Positions 6,197 to 13,779 are shown, counted from the first letter of the stretch. The stretch is 15,819 bases of DNA from Methanobacterium sp. UBA410 (GCA_002498385.1 DAHH01000015.1:1-15819), one strand, 5' to 3'. The notes: a model not told the origin generated them from the letters alone. Translations and numbers: made by a program.

Positions 6197-6835
6197 ATGA
6201 AAGAAGAGATACTAGAAGCGGTGAAGAAGGCTAAAGAAGACTCAAAGCCGAGGAACTTCACACAATCCATTGATGTTGTTATAACACTCAAGGATTTAGA
6301 CGTGAAAAAGCCAGAAAACCGTATAGACGAAGAAGTGTTTCTCCCAAATGGTCGTGGAAAAGACGTGAAAGTCGCCTTTATTGCCGATGGGGAACTGGCA
6401 CTTCAGGCAAAAAATGCCGGTGCAGATCTTGTTATAAACAAGGAAGAACTTGAGAGACTTGGAAAAAACAGGAAAGAAGCCAAAAAAATTGCAAATAAAC
6501 ATGATTTTTTTGTTGCACAAACGGACATGATGCCCCTTGTGGGTAGGTTCCTGGGACCAGTTCTAGGTCCAAGGAAAAAAATGCCTAAACCAGTTCCAGC
6601 CACAGCAAAAGCCAAACCTTTGATGGAGAGATTTAAAAACACGATAAAAGTACGAATAAAAGATCAACCAGTTATTCAGGCACTTGTTGGTTCCCAGGAT
6701 ATGGATGATGAACTGATTGCAGATAACATTGAAGCTGTGCTTGACATACTGGACAGGAACCTGGAAAAAGGAAGAAGCCAGATAAAGGCCATGTACATTA
6801 AAACAACCATGGGTCCAGTAGCGAGGGTGATTTAA
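6197..6835 (+). CDS. rpl1: Large-subunit ribosomal protein L1 (uL1)
   Basis: L1 forms the mobile stalk at the E site and is the translational repressor of its own operon in methanogens. The 212-residue protein has the family's central motifs, including FLGPVLGPRKKMPKP (about 118-132), the conserved rRNA-binding loop region. GGAGG lies six bases before the ATG. Its first 65 bases hold a copy of the L1 rRNA-binding hairpin. The TAA is directly followed by the ATG of rplP0, so L1 and L10 are translated from one mRNA. Confidence 0.97.
   Translation: MKEEILEAVKKAKEDSKPRNFTQSIDVVITLKDLDVKKPENRIDEEVFLPNGRGKDVKVAFIADGELALQAKNAGADLVINKEELERLGKNRKEAKKIANKHDFFVAQTDMMPLVGRFLGPVLGPRKKMPKPVPATAKAKPLMERFKNTIKVRIKDQPVIQALVGSQDMDDELIADNIEAVLDILDRNLEKGRSQIKAMYIKTTMGPVARVI
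6221..6261 (+). promoter_or_regulatory. L1 autoregulatory mRNA hairpin inside rpl1
   Basis: GTGAAG (6221-6226) pairs perfectly with CTTCAC (6256-6261). Inside it an asymmetric loop (AA on the 5' side, GAGGAA on the 3' side) leads to a second stem, GGCT (6229-6232) with AGCC (6246-6249). From memory, this reproduces the M. jannaschii L1 mRNA site (same outer stem, a GA/GAGAAA loop, same inner stem). That site imitates the L1-binding part of 23S rRNA and lies about 30 nt inside the gene, as here (24 nt after the ATG). Excess L1 would bind and block translation of the L1-L10-L12 mRNA. A comparable intragenic site was proposed for Methanothermobacter. Confidence 0.85.
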
Positions 6836-7843
6836 ATGCCTCATGTTGCTGAATGGAAGAAAGAAGAAGTTGAAGACCTTAAAGAACTCATTAAAAGTCA
6901 CAACGTCGTAGGTATGGCTAACCTTGCAGATATACCTGCTCTTCAGCTCCAGAAGATGCGTAAAAACCTTCAGGGAAACGCAACCCTCAAGATGTCAAGG
7001 AAAACCTTCATGAGTCTTGCACTTGAAGAATCAGGTAAATCAAATGTGGAAGGTTTGGAGGATCATATGGAGGGACAACCTGCATTGATCTTCACAGACA
7101 TGAACCCATTCAAGCTTTACAAGATTCTTGAGAACAGCAAGACAGAAGCTCCTGCAAAAGCTGGAAGCATAGCCCCAAATGACATTGTAGTGCCAAAGGG
7201 TGATACTACATTTAAACCGGGCCCAATACTTGGTGAGCTTCAAAAAGCAGGCATACCAGCAAAGATCGACAAGGGTAAAATAGTTATAACCAAGGACAGT
7301 ACAGTAGTTGCTGAGGGAGAGGAAATTTCAAAGGAGATAGCAAGTATATTAACAAGACTTGAAATTCATCCACTAGAAGTTGGAATCGACCTCGTAGCTG
7401 CTTATGAAGATCAAACAATTTACACATCTGATGTCTTAACAATCGATGAAGAAGAAACATTATCAAACATACAGAAAGCTTTCACACAGGCATTGAACCT
7501 TTCAGTGAACGCTGCAATATTCACCAAGGATTCCATGCCTTACATACTGCAGAATGCAAACACCAAGGCAATGAACCTGGCTTTGAATGCAGAGATACTC
7601 ACATCAAAAACCAGGGAACTTCTACTTGCCAAAGCTTACTCACAAATGCTTGCAGTTGCAGGTGAAGTATCAGCTAAAAATGCGGAAGCAGTTGATGATG
7701 AACTTCGAGAAAAGTTGAGTTCACAGGCAGCCCCTGTCGAAGCTAAAAAAGCTGAAAAAAAACCAAAAGATGATGAAGACGAAGAATCCGAAGAAGAGAA
7801 AGAGGAAGAAGCAGCAGCAGGACTTGGAGCTCTCTTTGGTTAA
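6836..7843 (+). CDS. rplP0: Ribosomal stalk protein L10 (P0, uL10)
   Basis: The scaffold of the ribosomal stalk: it anchors to 23S rRNA beside L11 and carries several L12 dimers that recruit translation GTPases. The 335-residue length is that of the long archaeal P0. Seen: an rRNA-binding N-terminal domain (opening MPHVAEWKKEEVEDLKELI), the archaeal insertion domain (about 108-180, with PNDIVVPKGDT), a helical spine (about 205-300) for L12 dimers, a lysine- and glutamate-rich hinge, and the tail AAAGLGALFG that binds elongation factors. The ATG abuts the rpl1 stop, with GAGGGTGAT inside rpl1 as the ribosome-binding site. Its last 60 bases closely resemble the end of rpl12. Confidence 0.96.
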   Translation: MPHVAEWKKEEVEDLKELIKSHNVVGMANLADIPALQLQKMRKNLQGNATLKMSRKTFMSLALEESGKSNVEGLEDHMEGQPALIFTDMNPFKLYKILENSKTEAPAKAGSIAPNDIVVPKGDTTFKPGPILGELQKAGIPAKIDKGKIVITKDSTVVAEGEEISKEIASILTRLEIHPLEVGIDLVAAYEDQTIYTSDVLTIDEEETLSNIQKAFTQALNLSVNAAIFTKDSMPYILQNANTKAMNLALNAEILTSKTRELLLAKAYSQMLAVAGEVSAKNAEAVDDELREKLSSQAAPVEAKKAEKKPKDDEDEESEEEKEEEAAAGLGALFG

Positions 7844-7919
7844 TGTTAAACAAAATTTAGGAATGAATAATTCAAAAAATTTAATAAATTTAATAGTTTA
7901 GAAATTTGAGGTGAATCAT

Positions 7920-8228
7920 ATGGAGTATATATACGCAGCAATGTTATTGCACACAGCAGGTCAGGAAATTAACGAAGAAAACGTGAAAAAGGTATTAGAA
8001 GCAGCAGGCGCAGAAACAGACGATGCAAGGGTTAAAGCATTAATCGCAGCACTCGAAGATGTGGACATAGAAGAGGCTATGGAAAAAACAGCTGTAGCAG
8101 CCGCAGCACCTGCAGCCGCAGCCGCAGCACCTGCAGCCGCCGCTGAAGAAGAAGAGGAAGAAGAAGAGGAATCTGAAGAAGAGAAAGAGGAAGAAGCAGC
8201 AGCCGGTCTAGGCGCTCTCTTCGGCTAA
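7920..8228 (+). CDS. rpl12: Ribosomal stalk protein L12 (P1)
   Basis: L12 dimers form the flexible stalk that captures translation factors. The start is the ATG at 7920, preceded by GAGGTGA (7908-7914); an in-frame GTG at 7911 lies within that ribosome-binding site and is rejected. The product has 102 residues: a helical dimerisation domain (1-60, MEYIYAAMLLHTAGQEI onward), an alanine/proline hinge, an acidic stretch and the GLGALFG tail. A perfect 21-bp duplication in the DNA doubles part of the hinge. It follows rplP0 by 76 bp, and a hairpin/T-tract terminator follows the stop. Confidence 0.96.
   Translation: MEYIYAAMLLHTAGQEINEENVKKVLEAAGAETDDARVKALIAALEDVDIEEAMEKTAVAAAAPAAAAAAPAAAAEEEEEEEEESEEEKEEEAAAGLGALFG
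8099..8140 (+). repeat. Perfect 21-bp tandem duplication in the rpl12 hinge
   Basis: Two identical 21-base units (8099-8119 and 8120-8140), each containing GCAGCACCTGCAGCCGC, encode repeated Ala/Pro hinge residues. Being an exact in-frame duplication, it is probably recent or slippage-prone. Confidence 0.85.
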
Positions 8229-8249
8229 GATCTTTTCAGATTTTCTTGT

Positions 8250-8280
8250 AAGCCAATTCTTTGGCTTTTTTCTATTTTTT
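8250..8280 (+). terminator. Hairpin plus T-tract terminator after rpl12
   Basis: AAGCCAA (8250-8256) pairs with TTGGCTT (8261-8267) around TTCT, and is followed by two T-tracts. It should end the L1-L10-L12 transcript before alaS. Confidence 0.75.
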
Positions 8281-8287
8281 TATTTTT

Positions 8288-8334
8288 TAGGGTAGTTTGT
8301 ACAACGATATTTTATACATTAATGCTGTATCGTT
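8288..8334. promoter_or_regulatory. TAGGGTAGTTTGTAC box and adjoining inverted repeat
   Basis: The 15-base box matches the one before secE at 14 of 15 positions. Immediately after it AACGATA and TATCGTT form a perfect inverted repeat enclosing TTTTATACA (8310-8318), a possible TATA box. ATACA/TGTAT arms nest inside. Taken together it looks like an operator-promoter, which would leave a long (~190 nt) leader on alaS. Confidence 0.4.
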
Positions 8335-8366
8335 AATCGTTAGTTCTTTTAACATATTTTTTTAAC

Positions 8367-8402
8367 AGCGCAACTTTTAAAAAATAGCGCAACTTTTAAA
8401 AA
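8367..8402. repeat. Two perfect 17-bp direct repeats upstream of alaS
   Basis: AGCGCAACTTTTAAAAA occurs at 8367-8383 and 8386-8402, 19 bp apart. The TTTTAAAAA half could act as a TATA-like element; the GCGCAAC half stands out in AT-rich surroundings. Confidence 0.7.
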
Positions 8403-8470
8403 GAATTTTGACCTAAACTAAGTTCAGTGATTTTTTTTAAAGGTTAAACAAAAAAACACTTTTTTAGAGA

Positions 8471-8490
8471 TCTTAATTAATCTTAATTAA
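8471..8490. repeat. Perfect 10-bp tandem duplication upstream of alaS
   Basis: TCTTAATTAA is repeated head to tail 40 bp before the alaS start. It probably lies in the 5' leader, and its effect is unknown. Confidence 0.6.
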
Positions 8491-8529
8491 ACCTAACAGA
8501 TTAGAAAAAAACTTTTATTGAGGATAACT

Positions 8530-11247
8530 ATGTCTCATCAGCTTGAAGAACTTGGATTTACAAAGAAAACCTGTAAAAAATGTGGAAATGAATTTTGGTC
8601 AATAGACGACAGAGATACATGTGGAGATGCCCCCTGCGATAAATACGAATTTATTGGGAACCCTGCAACATCCAAAAAGTACGACTTATTTGGTATTCAA
8701 AAAGAGTTCACAAAATTCTTTGAGAAAAACGGACACACAGCCATACAGAGGTACCCTGTTCTTGCAAAACGCTGGAGAAACGATGTTTTTCTTGTAGGCG
8801 CCTCAATCTACAACTTCCAACCATGGGTCACATCTGGAATGGTTGAACCACCTGCAAACCCCCTTGTGGTTGCACAGCCATCCATAAGACTCAACGATGT
8901 GGACAATGTGGGCCGTACAGGCCGTCACATGACATGCTTCACAATGGGAGCACACCACGCATTCAACTCTCCAGAAAACCAGGTTTACTGGAAGGACCAG
9001 ACAATAAAATACTCCCATGACTTCATAAAACACCTGGGAATAGATCCAAGGGAAATAAGTTACATAGAATCCTGGTGGAAAGGCGGAGGAAACGAAGGCC
9101 CATGCTACGAGATATGCGTCCGCGGTGTGGAACTTGCAACCATCGTCTTCATACAGTACAAAACAACACCCCAGGGACTTAAAGAAATACCTCTAAAGAT
9201 AGTTGATACAGGCTACGGCCTTGAAAGGTTTGCATGGGTATCACAGGGCACCCCCACAGCCTACGATGCATCATTCGGACCAGTAATAGACCAGCTTAAA
9301 GATATATCTGGAGTGGAACTTGATGGACACATTCTGGGAGAGAACGCCCGTGTTGCAGGAATGATGGACATAGAAGATATTGCAGACCTTAAAACCCTCA
9401 GATCAAGGGTTGCAGACAGGCTTGGACTCTCAATCGACGAACTTAAAAGGGCAACAGAACCAATGGAAGCTGTTTACATCATCGCAGACCACACAAGATG
9501 TCTCAGCTTCATGCTGGCAGACGGAGTCATACCCTCAAACGTCAAGGAAGGATACCTTGCAAGGCTAGTCCTCAGGAGAACTCTAAGGTTCATGAATGAC
9601 CTCAAACTTAAAGAATCACTTTCAGACATCATGGACATTCAGCTGGACTTCCTCTCAAAAACCTACCCTGAGATCAGGCACAGCCAGGACCATATCATGA
9701 ACGTCATAGACCTTGAAGAATCCCGCTACCACAAAACAATCAAAAAGGGAAGAAACCTGGTTAAAAAGAGCATAAAATACCTTAAAAAGGAAAACAAAAC
9801 TGAAATGCCCCCAGATATGCTTATAAAAATGTACGATTCCCATGGAATTCCCCCTGAAACTATTGAAGAAATTGCAAAAGCTTCGGACTTTAAGGTAAAC
9901 GTTCCTGACAACTTCTACACCCTTGTTGCAGCAGAACACGAAGAGGAAGCCGTTGAAGAGAAACCGCAGATAGAACTGGATTTCCCTGAAACTGAACTCA
10001 TGTTCTACGATGAACCCGAAAGAAAAGAGTTCACGGCCAAGATACTTGGATTCCACGAAAACAACGTAATACTCAATAGAACCGTTTTCTATCCGGAAGG
10101 TGGAGGTCAACCATCAGACGTGGGATTTTTAGAGTTAAAGGAACTTGATAAGTCCTTAAAATTCAGGGTTCTTCATGCTGAAAAGGTTCAAAACGTGGTT
10201 TTACACAGGCTGGACGAGAAGGATATTGAAACCCTGAAAAAACACGTTGGATCCCAGGTTAAAGGTGAGGTTGACTGGAAACATCGCATCGCCCTTACAA
10301 GGAACCACACAGCAACACACCTGGTTGTTGCAGCTGCACGCCGCGTGCTTGGAGACCATATCTGGCAGGCAGGAGCCCAGAAAGGTGTTAAAAAGTCAAG
10401 GATTGACCTTTCACACTACAAAAGAATTGGAAGTGACGAACTCCAGAAGATCGAGTTAATTGCAAACCAGCTGGTCATGGAAAACCTTCCCGTTAAAACA
10501 AGGTGGATGACCAGGACAGAAGCCGAGAAAAAGTACGGTTTCATACTTTATCAGGGAGGTATCGTTCCTGGAAAAAGTATAAGGGTTGTTAAAGTGGGTG
10601 ATGTGGATGTTCAGGCATGTGCAGGTACCCATGTTATGCACACAGGGAACATTGGCCTTATAAAACTGGTCAAGACCGAAAGGATCCAGGACGGAGTTGA
10701 GAGGATCGAGTTTTCAGCTGGAGAGGCCGCAATCGAGGCAGTACAGAAAAACGACGACCTCCTCAAGGAAAGCAGCACCACTTTCAAGGTGGAACCGGTG
10801 CAGCTCCCAAAAACCTGTGAAAGGTTCTTTACAGAGTGGAAAGCCTTTAAAAATGAAATTGGAAGGCTCCAGAACCAAATTGCAGCACTCAAAGTGGAGG
10901 GTCTGGCAGGTAAGGCCGAAAAGATCGGAGAATTACATGTTCTGAAACAAAACATGGACTCCCAGATGGGCGAACTTATCAAGATCGCGACTGACCTCAC
11001 GGAAAATGAAGAGAGCATCGATGTAATTATAGTTGGAAACAATGATGGCAAGATCGTTGGGGCTTCCTCCAAGAAAGCTTTGGGTATGGGTGTGAAGATG
11101 AATGAGATCATCAAGGGTGCAGCCAAAATACTTGGAGGCGGAGGCGGTGGAAGACCAAATCTGGCCCAGGGTGCAGGTCAAAACTCCGAAAAAATGAGTG
11201 AAGCACTTGAATATGCCCTTGAAGCTGTGAAAAGGATCGTTGAGTGA
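8530..11247 (+). CDS. alaS: Alanyl-tRNA synthetase, archaeal type
   Basis: Charges tRNA-Ala with alanine and hydrolyses mischarged Ser/Gly-tRNA. The start is the ATG at 8530 with GAGG (8520-8523) at good spacing; an in-frame TTG at 8518 overlaps that site. The 905 residues are typical of archaea. Seen: an archaeal N-terminal zinc-ribbon-like element (C15, C18, C31, C36), class II catalytic core with RTGRHMTCFTMGAHH (129-143, motif 2 region) and DTGYGLERF (226-234, motif 3), and the tRNA-recognition middle. The editing domain carries zinc ligands in NHTATH (H593, H597) and CAGTH (C697, H701). The C-terminal DHHA1-type domain carries the GGGGGGRPNLAQGAG loop (869-883). No catalytic element is missing. 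The upstream terminator makes an independent transcript likely. Confidence 0.98.
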   Translation: MSHQLEELGFTKKTCKKCGNEFWSIDDRDTCGDAPCDKYEFIGNPATSKKYDLFGIQKEFTKFFEKNGHTAIQRYPVLAKRWRNDVFLVGASIYNFQPWVTSGMVEPPANPLVVAQPSIRLNDVDNVGRTGRHMTCFTMGAHHAFNSPENQVYWKDQTIKYSHDFIKHLGIDPREISYIESWWKGGGNEGPCYEICVRGVELATIVFIQYKTTPQGLKEIPLKIVDTGYGLERFAWVSQGTPTAYDASFGPVIDQLKDISGVELDGHILGENARVAGMMDIEDIADLKTLRSRVADRLGLSIDELKRATEPMEAVYIIADHTRCLSFMLADGVIPSNVKEGYLARLVLRRTLRFMNDLKLKESLSDIMDIQLDFLSKTYPEIRHSQDHIMNVIDLEESRYHKTIKKGRNLVKKSIKYLKKENKTEMPPDMLIKMYDSHGIPPETIEEIAKASDFKVNVPDNFYTLVAAEHEEEAVEEKPQIELDFPETELMFYDEPERKEFTAKILGFHENNVILNRTVFYPEGGGQPSDVGFLELKELDKSLKFRVLHAEKVQNVVLHRLDEKDIETLKKHVGSQVKGEVDWKHRIALTRNHTATHLVVAAARRVLGDHIWQAGAQKGVKKSRIDLSHYKRIGSDELQKIELIANQLVMENLPVKTRWMTRTEAEKKYGFILYQGGIVPGKSIRVVKVGDVDVQACAGTHVMHTGNIGLIKLVKTERIQDGVERIEFSAGEAAIEAVQKNDDLLKESSTTFKVEPVQLPKTCERFFTEWKAFKNEIGRLQNQIAALKVEGLAGKAEKIGELHVLKQNMDSQMGELIKIATDLTENEESIDVIIVGNNDGKIVGASSKKALGMGVKMNEIIKGAAKILGGGGGGRPNLAQGAGQNSEKMSEALEYALEAVKRIVE

Positions 11248-11277
11248 CTTAAAAGATTTTTACCAGTTCTTTACCCG

Positions 11278-11286
11278 TTTTTTTTT
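11278..11286 (+). terminator. Oligo-T terminator of alaS
   Basis: Nine consecutive T, 31 bases after the stop and followed by more T-tracts, fit hairpin-independent archaeal termination. Confidence 0.6.
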
Positions 11287-11295
11287 ACTTATTTT

Positions 11296-11378
11296 TATTT
11301 TTAATTAGTTTACTTAATTTATTTATTTTTAATTTTATTTTACTCACTTTATTTTACTCACTATTTTTAATTAGTTTA
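11296..11378. repeat. Nested direct repeats in the alaS 3' region
   Basis: Two identical 17-bp copies (11296-11312, 11362-11378) flank a pair of 14-bp tandem units ending ACTCACT (11335-11362). Low complexity and probably slippage-derived. Confidence 0.6.
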
Positions 11379-11618
11379 ATTATCTTTGTTTTGAATCCCC
11401 CTATTCTATTTTTATTCTATTATTCCAATTTTTTTCCTGTTTAACTTCTTTATCCCTATTTTTACCTTAAATTAAATTATAAAAAGAACAATGTTTTAAT
11501 AACCCATACAAGAACATTGAAAGAAATAGTTTATAAGAAAAGGACAAAATAAACAATTGTTATATTGAAATGCTTAGAGTACACTTCGAAGCACTGATTG
11601 AATCATAAAAAGTTTTGA

Positions 11619-11627
11619 ATTATAAAA
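11619..11627 (+). promoter_or_regulatory. Candidate TATA box of the DUF39/ferredoxin gene
   Basis: ATTATAAAA lies 75 bp before the ATG and would start transcription near 11650. A TTTATAG at about 11651 is an alternative. Neither is decisive. Confidence 0.35.
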
Positions 11628-11695
11628 GAAAATTTTAACTTGTATAACTAATTTATAGATCAAAAATCCAAAAAGAGTTAATCCGGAGAAGCACT

Positions 11696-12952
11696 ATGAG
11701 AATCCGCACCATAGAAGAGATAAACAAGAAGATCGACAATGGAAATGCAACGGTACTTACAGCAGAAGAAGTATCACGGCTTGTAAGAGATGGTGAAGAA
11801 CCTAAAGCCGAAGATGTGGACATCGTAACCACAGGGACATGTGGAATAATGTCTGGAACGGCTGCAATATTCCACATACCCGTAGCTGAAGCTGGAGCAT
11901 TTAAAAAGGCAAAAAGTGTTTTATTAAATGGAGTTCCTGGATTTCCAGGACCATGTCCCAATGAATGGCTTGGATCCGTGGACATGATCGTCTACGGAAC
12001 AAGCCACAGCATCCGAAAATCCAAGTACGGGGGAGGATTCCTCTTCAAGGACATTGTAAGTGGGAAAGACATAGAAGTTGAGGTTGAATCCACAGACGGT
12101 GAAAAACTGAGATCCACCGTCAACATCAGTGATATGGGCACGGCCCAGATGATCGGAACAAGGCTCGCCTTCAAAAATTACAACTCATTCGTAAATCCAA
12201 CAGATAAACCTGTTTCATCAATATTCCATGCCATAGACCTTGAAGGACCATTTAAAGGTTTCACATTCTCAGGGTGTGGGGAGTTGAACCCGCTGCAGAA
12301 CGATCCCTACATGAAAACCATATGTGCCGGCTCCAAGGTGCTTTTAAATGGGGCTGAAGGTTACGTAATAGGCCGTGGAACCAGGAGCAGCGATGAAAAG
12401 CCCAACATGATGATAACAGCAGACATGAAGGAAATGGACCCCCACTACCTTGGAGGGTTTAAAACTGGAGCAGGACCCGAAGTTTTTGACAGCGTGGCCG
12501 CTGCAATCCCAGTTATTGACGATGCAATCTTGAAGGAAACTTTTATCCGGAACAAAGACATAAAACTTCCAGTTGCCGATATAAGAGGAAGACACCATGT
12601 TTTAGGTTTCACGGACTACAACGAAGTTTGGGGCTGCGCCGATGAAAGGCCAGTTTACCATTCAGAAAGATGTTTAAACTGCGATGTTTGTATTGTGCGT
12701 GAAAGATGTCCAACTGGTGCCTACAGCGATACTTTGAATACAAGAAGATGTTTCGGCTGTGGAATGTGTTCCTATTCCTGTCCTAACCATGCTTTCACCA
12801 TGGAATCTGGAAGCGTACAGTTTGAAACCGATGATAACACATTCAACGTTCCAGTAGTTTGCAGGCAGTCCGATATTAAGAGGGCACGTGAACTTGTGGC
12901 CGAACTCACAAGACGGATCAAAAATGGGGATTTTTTCTTAAATAGATGTTAA
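11696..12952 (+). CDS. DUF39/4Fe-4S protein, methanogenesis marker 16 type
   Basis: The 418-residue protein joins a DUF39 domain (about 1-310) to a C-terminal two-cluster ferredoxin domain. DUF39 is the family of the sulfur-transfer enzyme that makes homocysteine from aspartate semialdehyde in methanogens. Here the hallmark region reads VDIVTTGTCGIMSG with C49, and further cysteines sit at 87 (PGPCPNEW), 194 (SGCGE) and 210. The ferredoxin part has C326, C329, C332, C338 and C352, C355, C358, C362, enough for two [4Fe-4S] clusters. This build fits the putative methanogenesis marker 16 metalloprotein family, a DUF39 paralogue of unproven role, better than the homocysteine synthase itself. Sulfur or electron transfer in cofactor or methionine metabolism is an inference. 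GGAG lies ten bases before the ATG. No operon partners are visible. Confidence 0.85.
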   Translation: MRIRTIEEINKKIDNGNATVLTAEEVSRLVRDGEEPKAEDVDIVTTGTCGIMSGTAAIFHIPVAEAGAFKKAKSVLLNGVPGFPGPCPNEWLGSVDMIVYGTSHSIRKSKYGGGFLFKDIVSGKDIEVEVESTDGEKLRSTVNISDMGTAQMIGTRLAFKNYNSFVNPTDKPVSSIFHAIDLEGPFKGFTFSGCGELNPLQNDPYMKTICAGSKVLLNGAEGYVIGRGTRSSDEKPNMMITADMKEMDPHYLGGFKTGAGPEVFDSVAAAIPVIDDAILKETFIRNKDIKLPVADIRGRHHVLGFTDYNEVWGCADERPVYHSERCLNCDVCIVRERCPTGAYSDTLNTRRCFGCGMCSYSCPNHAFTMESGSVQFETDDNTFNVPVVCRQSDIKRARELVAELTRRIKNGDFFLNRC

Positions 12953-12972
12953 AATCAGTGCATTGGGAATTT

Positions 12973-13108
12973 TTATAGTGAATGACCTAATACTTTAGAT
13001 TAATTATTTAGAAAAAAATTTGTTTATATGCTTTAAATTTGTCAAATCTATAATTTGATCAAGTTATCCAAAATTTATAAGTTTAAAAAGTTATGTCATT
13101 CACTATAA
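12973..13108. mobile_element. 136-bp AT-rich element with 14-bp terminal inverted repeats (MITE-like)
   Basis: TTATAGTGAATGAC (12973-12986) and its exact reverse complement GTCATTCACTATAA (13095-13108) enclose 108 bp of AT-rich non-coding DNA. That interior has its own small inverted repeat (TCAAAT/ATTTGA, 13042-13058). It lies between two convergent genes. Size, perfect ends and lack of coding capacity fit a miniature inverted-repeat element, but I could not identify a convincing target-site duplication or a parental transposase. A paired regulatory site or an RNA processing stem is possible. Confidence 0.45.
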
Positions 13109-13154
13109 TTAAAAAGAATTTAACTGAAAAACCATTGAGTAATCCCATATAATT

Positions 13155-13172
13155 TCTTTTTTTTCTTCTTTT
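13155..13172 (+). terminator. T-rich tract downstream of the DUF39 gene
   Basis: A run of mostly T broken only by single C bases lies 200 bp after the DUF39/ferredoxin stop and could end its transcript. Just beyond, GTAGATAACC is repeated at 13199-13208 and 13211-13220. Confidence 0.35.
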
Positions 13173-13242
13173 TTAATTATTCAACCTTGGTATTTTAGGT
13201 AGATAACCCAGTAGATAACCTCGATGTTTAGCTGCCCTTTTA

Positions 13243-13779
13243 TTAAACTAAAAATCCTTTTAGATCCTTCAATATTTCTTCGCAGAGAATATCCCGGTTT
13301 TCGTGTGTAACCTCAAAGATTAAAACATCTTTTCTTGCTTTTATTTTGGATACAAAAGGATGGGATGACCTTTTGTGTATCACTGCAGCAACTGGCTTCT
13401 CACTGTCCATGGCAGCTTCCACCGCACTGCAGAAACGTTTGCTGTGAAGTTCCATAGGAGCTATCTCATCTATGAATATGAAATCCGAATTTTTAAGGGC
13501 AGTTTCTATTGCATTAGTCCCTATCTCATCTAAATCCCTTAAGTTAACCTTATACCTGCCAACATGAGGGCCTTTACTTTTTACATGAGCCAGTATTCCC
13601 TTTTCATTGTTAGAAATATTTATTATGCTGAAACCTACCCTTTTACCGTTTTTTCTTATTTCAGGACAGGTTACTCCCCCAACATCGTAGTTTTGACGGG
13701 CTATCTCCGATTTAATCCTGTTTAAAACCGTTGTTTTACCAATTCCAGGACTTCCAGTTATTAAAATGTTAAAAGGCAA
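13243..13779 (-). CDS. THEP1-family nucleoside-triphosphatase
   Basis: A 178-residue P-loop NTPase of the THEP1 (DUF265, COG1618) family, whose characterised members (Aquifex THEP1, human NTPCR) hydrolyse several NTPs to NDPs; the cellular role is unsettled. Seen: Walker A GSPGIGKT (9-16), the family pattern GGVTCPEIRKNGKRVGF (34-50), GRYKVN (74-79) and Walker B FIFIDEIAPMEL (100-111) with D104/E105. The length is typical. The start is TTG at 13779, with AGGTG at good spacing. It begins 22 bases after the stop of the zinc-ribbon gene, so the two are probably one operon. A convergent gene lies downstream. Confidence 0.93.
   Translation of the reverse strand: MPFNILITGSPGIGKTTVLNRIKSEIARQNYDVGGVTCPEIRKNGKRVGFSIINISNNEKGILAHVKSKGPHVGRYKVNLRDLDEIGTNAIETALKNSDFIFIDEIAPMELHSKRFCSAVEAAMDSEKPVAAVIHKRSSHPFVSKIKARKDVLIFEVTHENRDILCEEILKDLKGFLV

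Larger units (their letters stand above)
8229..8529. other. Spacer between rpl12 and alaS with several repeats
   Basis: No reading frame. In order: the rpl12 terminator; TAGGGTAGTTTGTAC (8288-8302), matching the box before secE; an inverted repeat AACGATA/TATCGTT (8303-8309, 8328-8334) around a TATA-like TTTTATACA; two 17-bp direct repeats (8367-8402); and a 10-bp tandem duplication (8471-8490). The alaS promoter must lie here, but no single TATA box is decisive. Confidence 0.6.
11248..11695. other. T-rich spacer after alaS, terminator region and next promoter
   Basis: No reading frame. A nine-T run (11278-11286) and many further T-tracts to about 11465 should terminate alaS transcription. 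It contains a 14-bp tandem duplication TTATTTTACTCACT (11335-11348, 11349-11362) and two 17-bp copies of TATTTTTAATTAGTTTA (11296-11312, 11362-11378). Beyond 11470 the strand becomes A-rich, and TATA-like elements appear near 11530 and 11619. Confidence 0.6.

Noticed and set aside
7911..7919. L12 starting at GTG 7911
   Set aside because: That GTG is part of the GAGGTGA ribosome-binding site; ATG 7920 gives the standard L12 N-terminus.
8518..8529. AlaRS starting at TTG 8518
   Set aside because: It overlaps the GAGG ribosome-binding site that serves ATG 8530.
9655..10110. 151-codon minus-strand frame inside alaS
   Set aside because: A shadow of the conserved AlaRS reading frame with no start signals.
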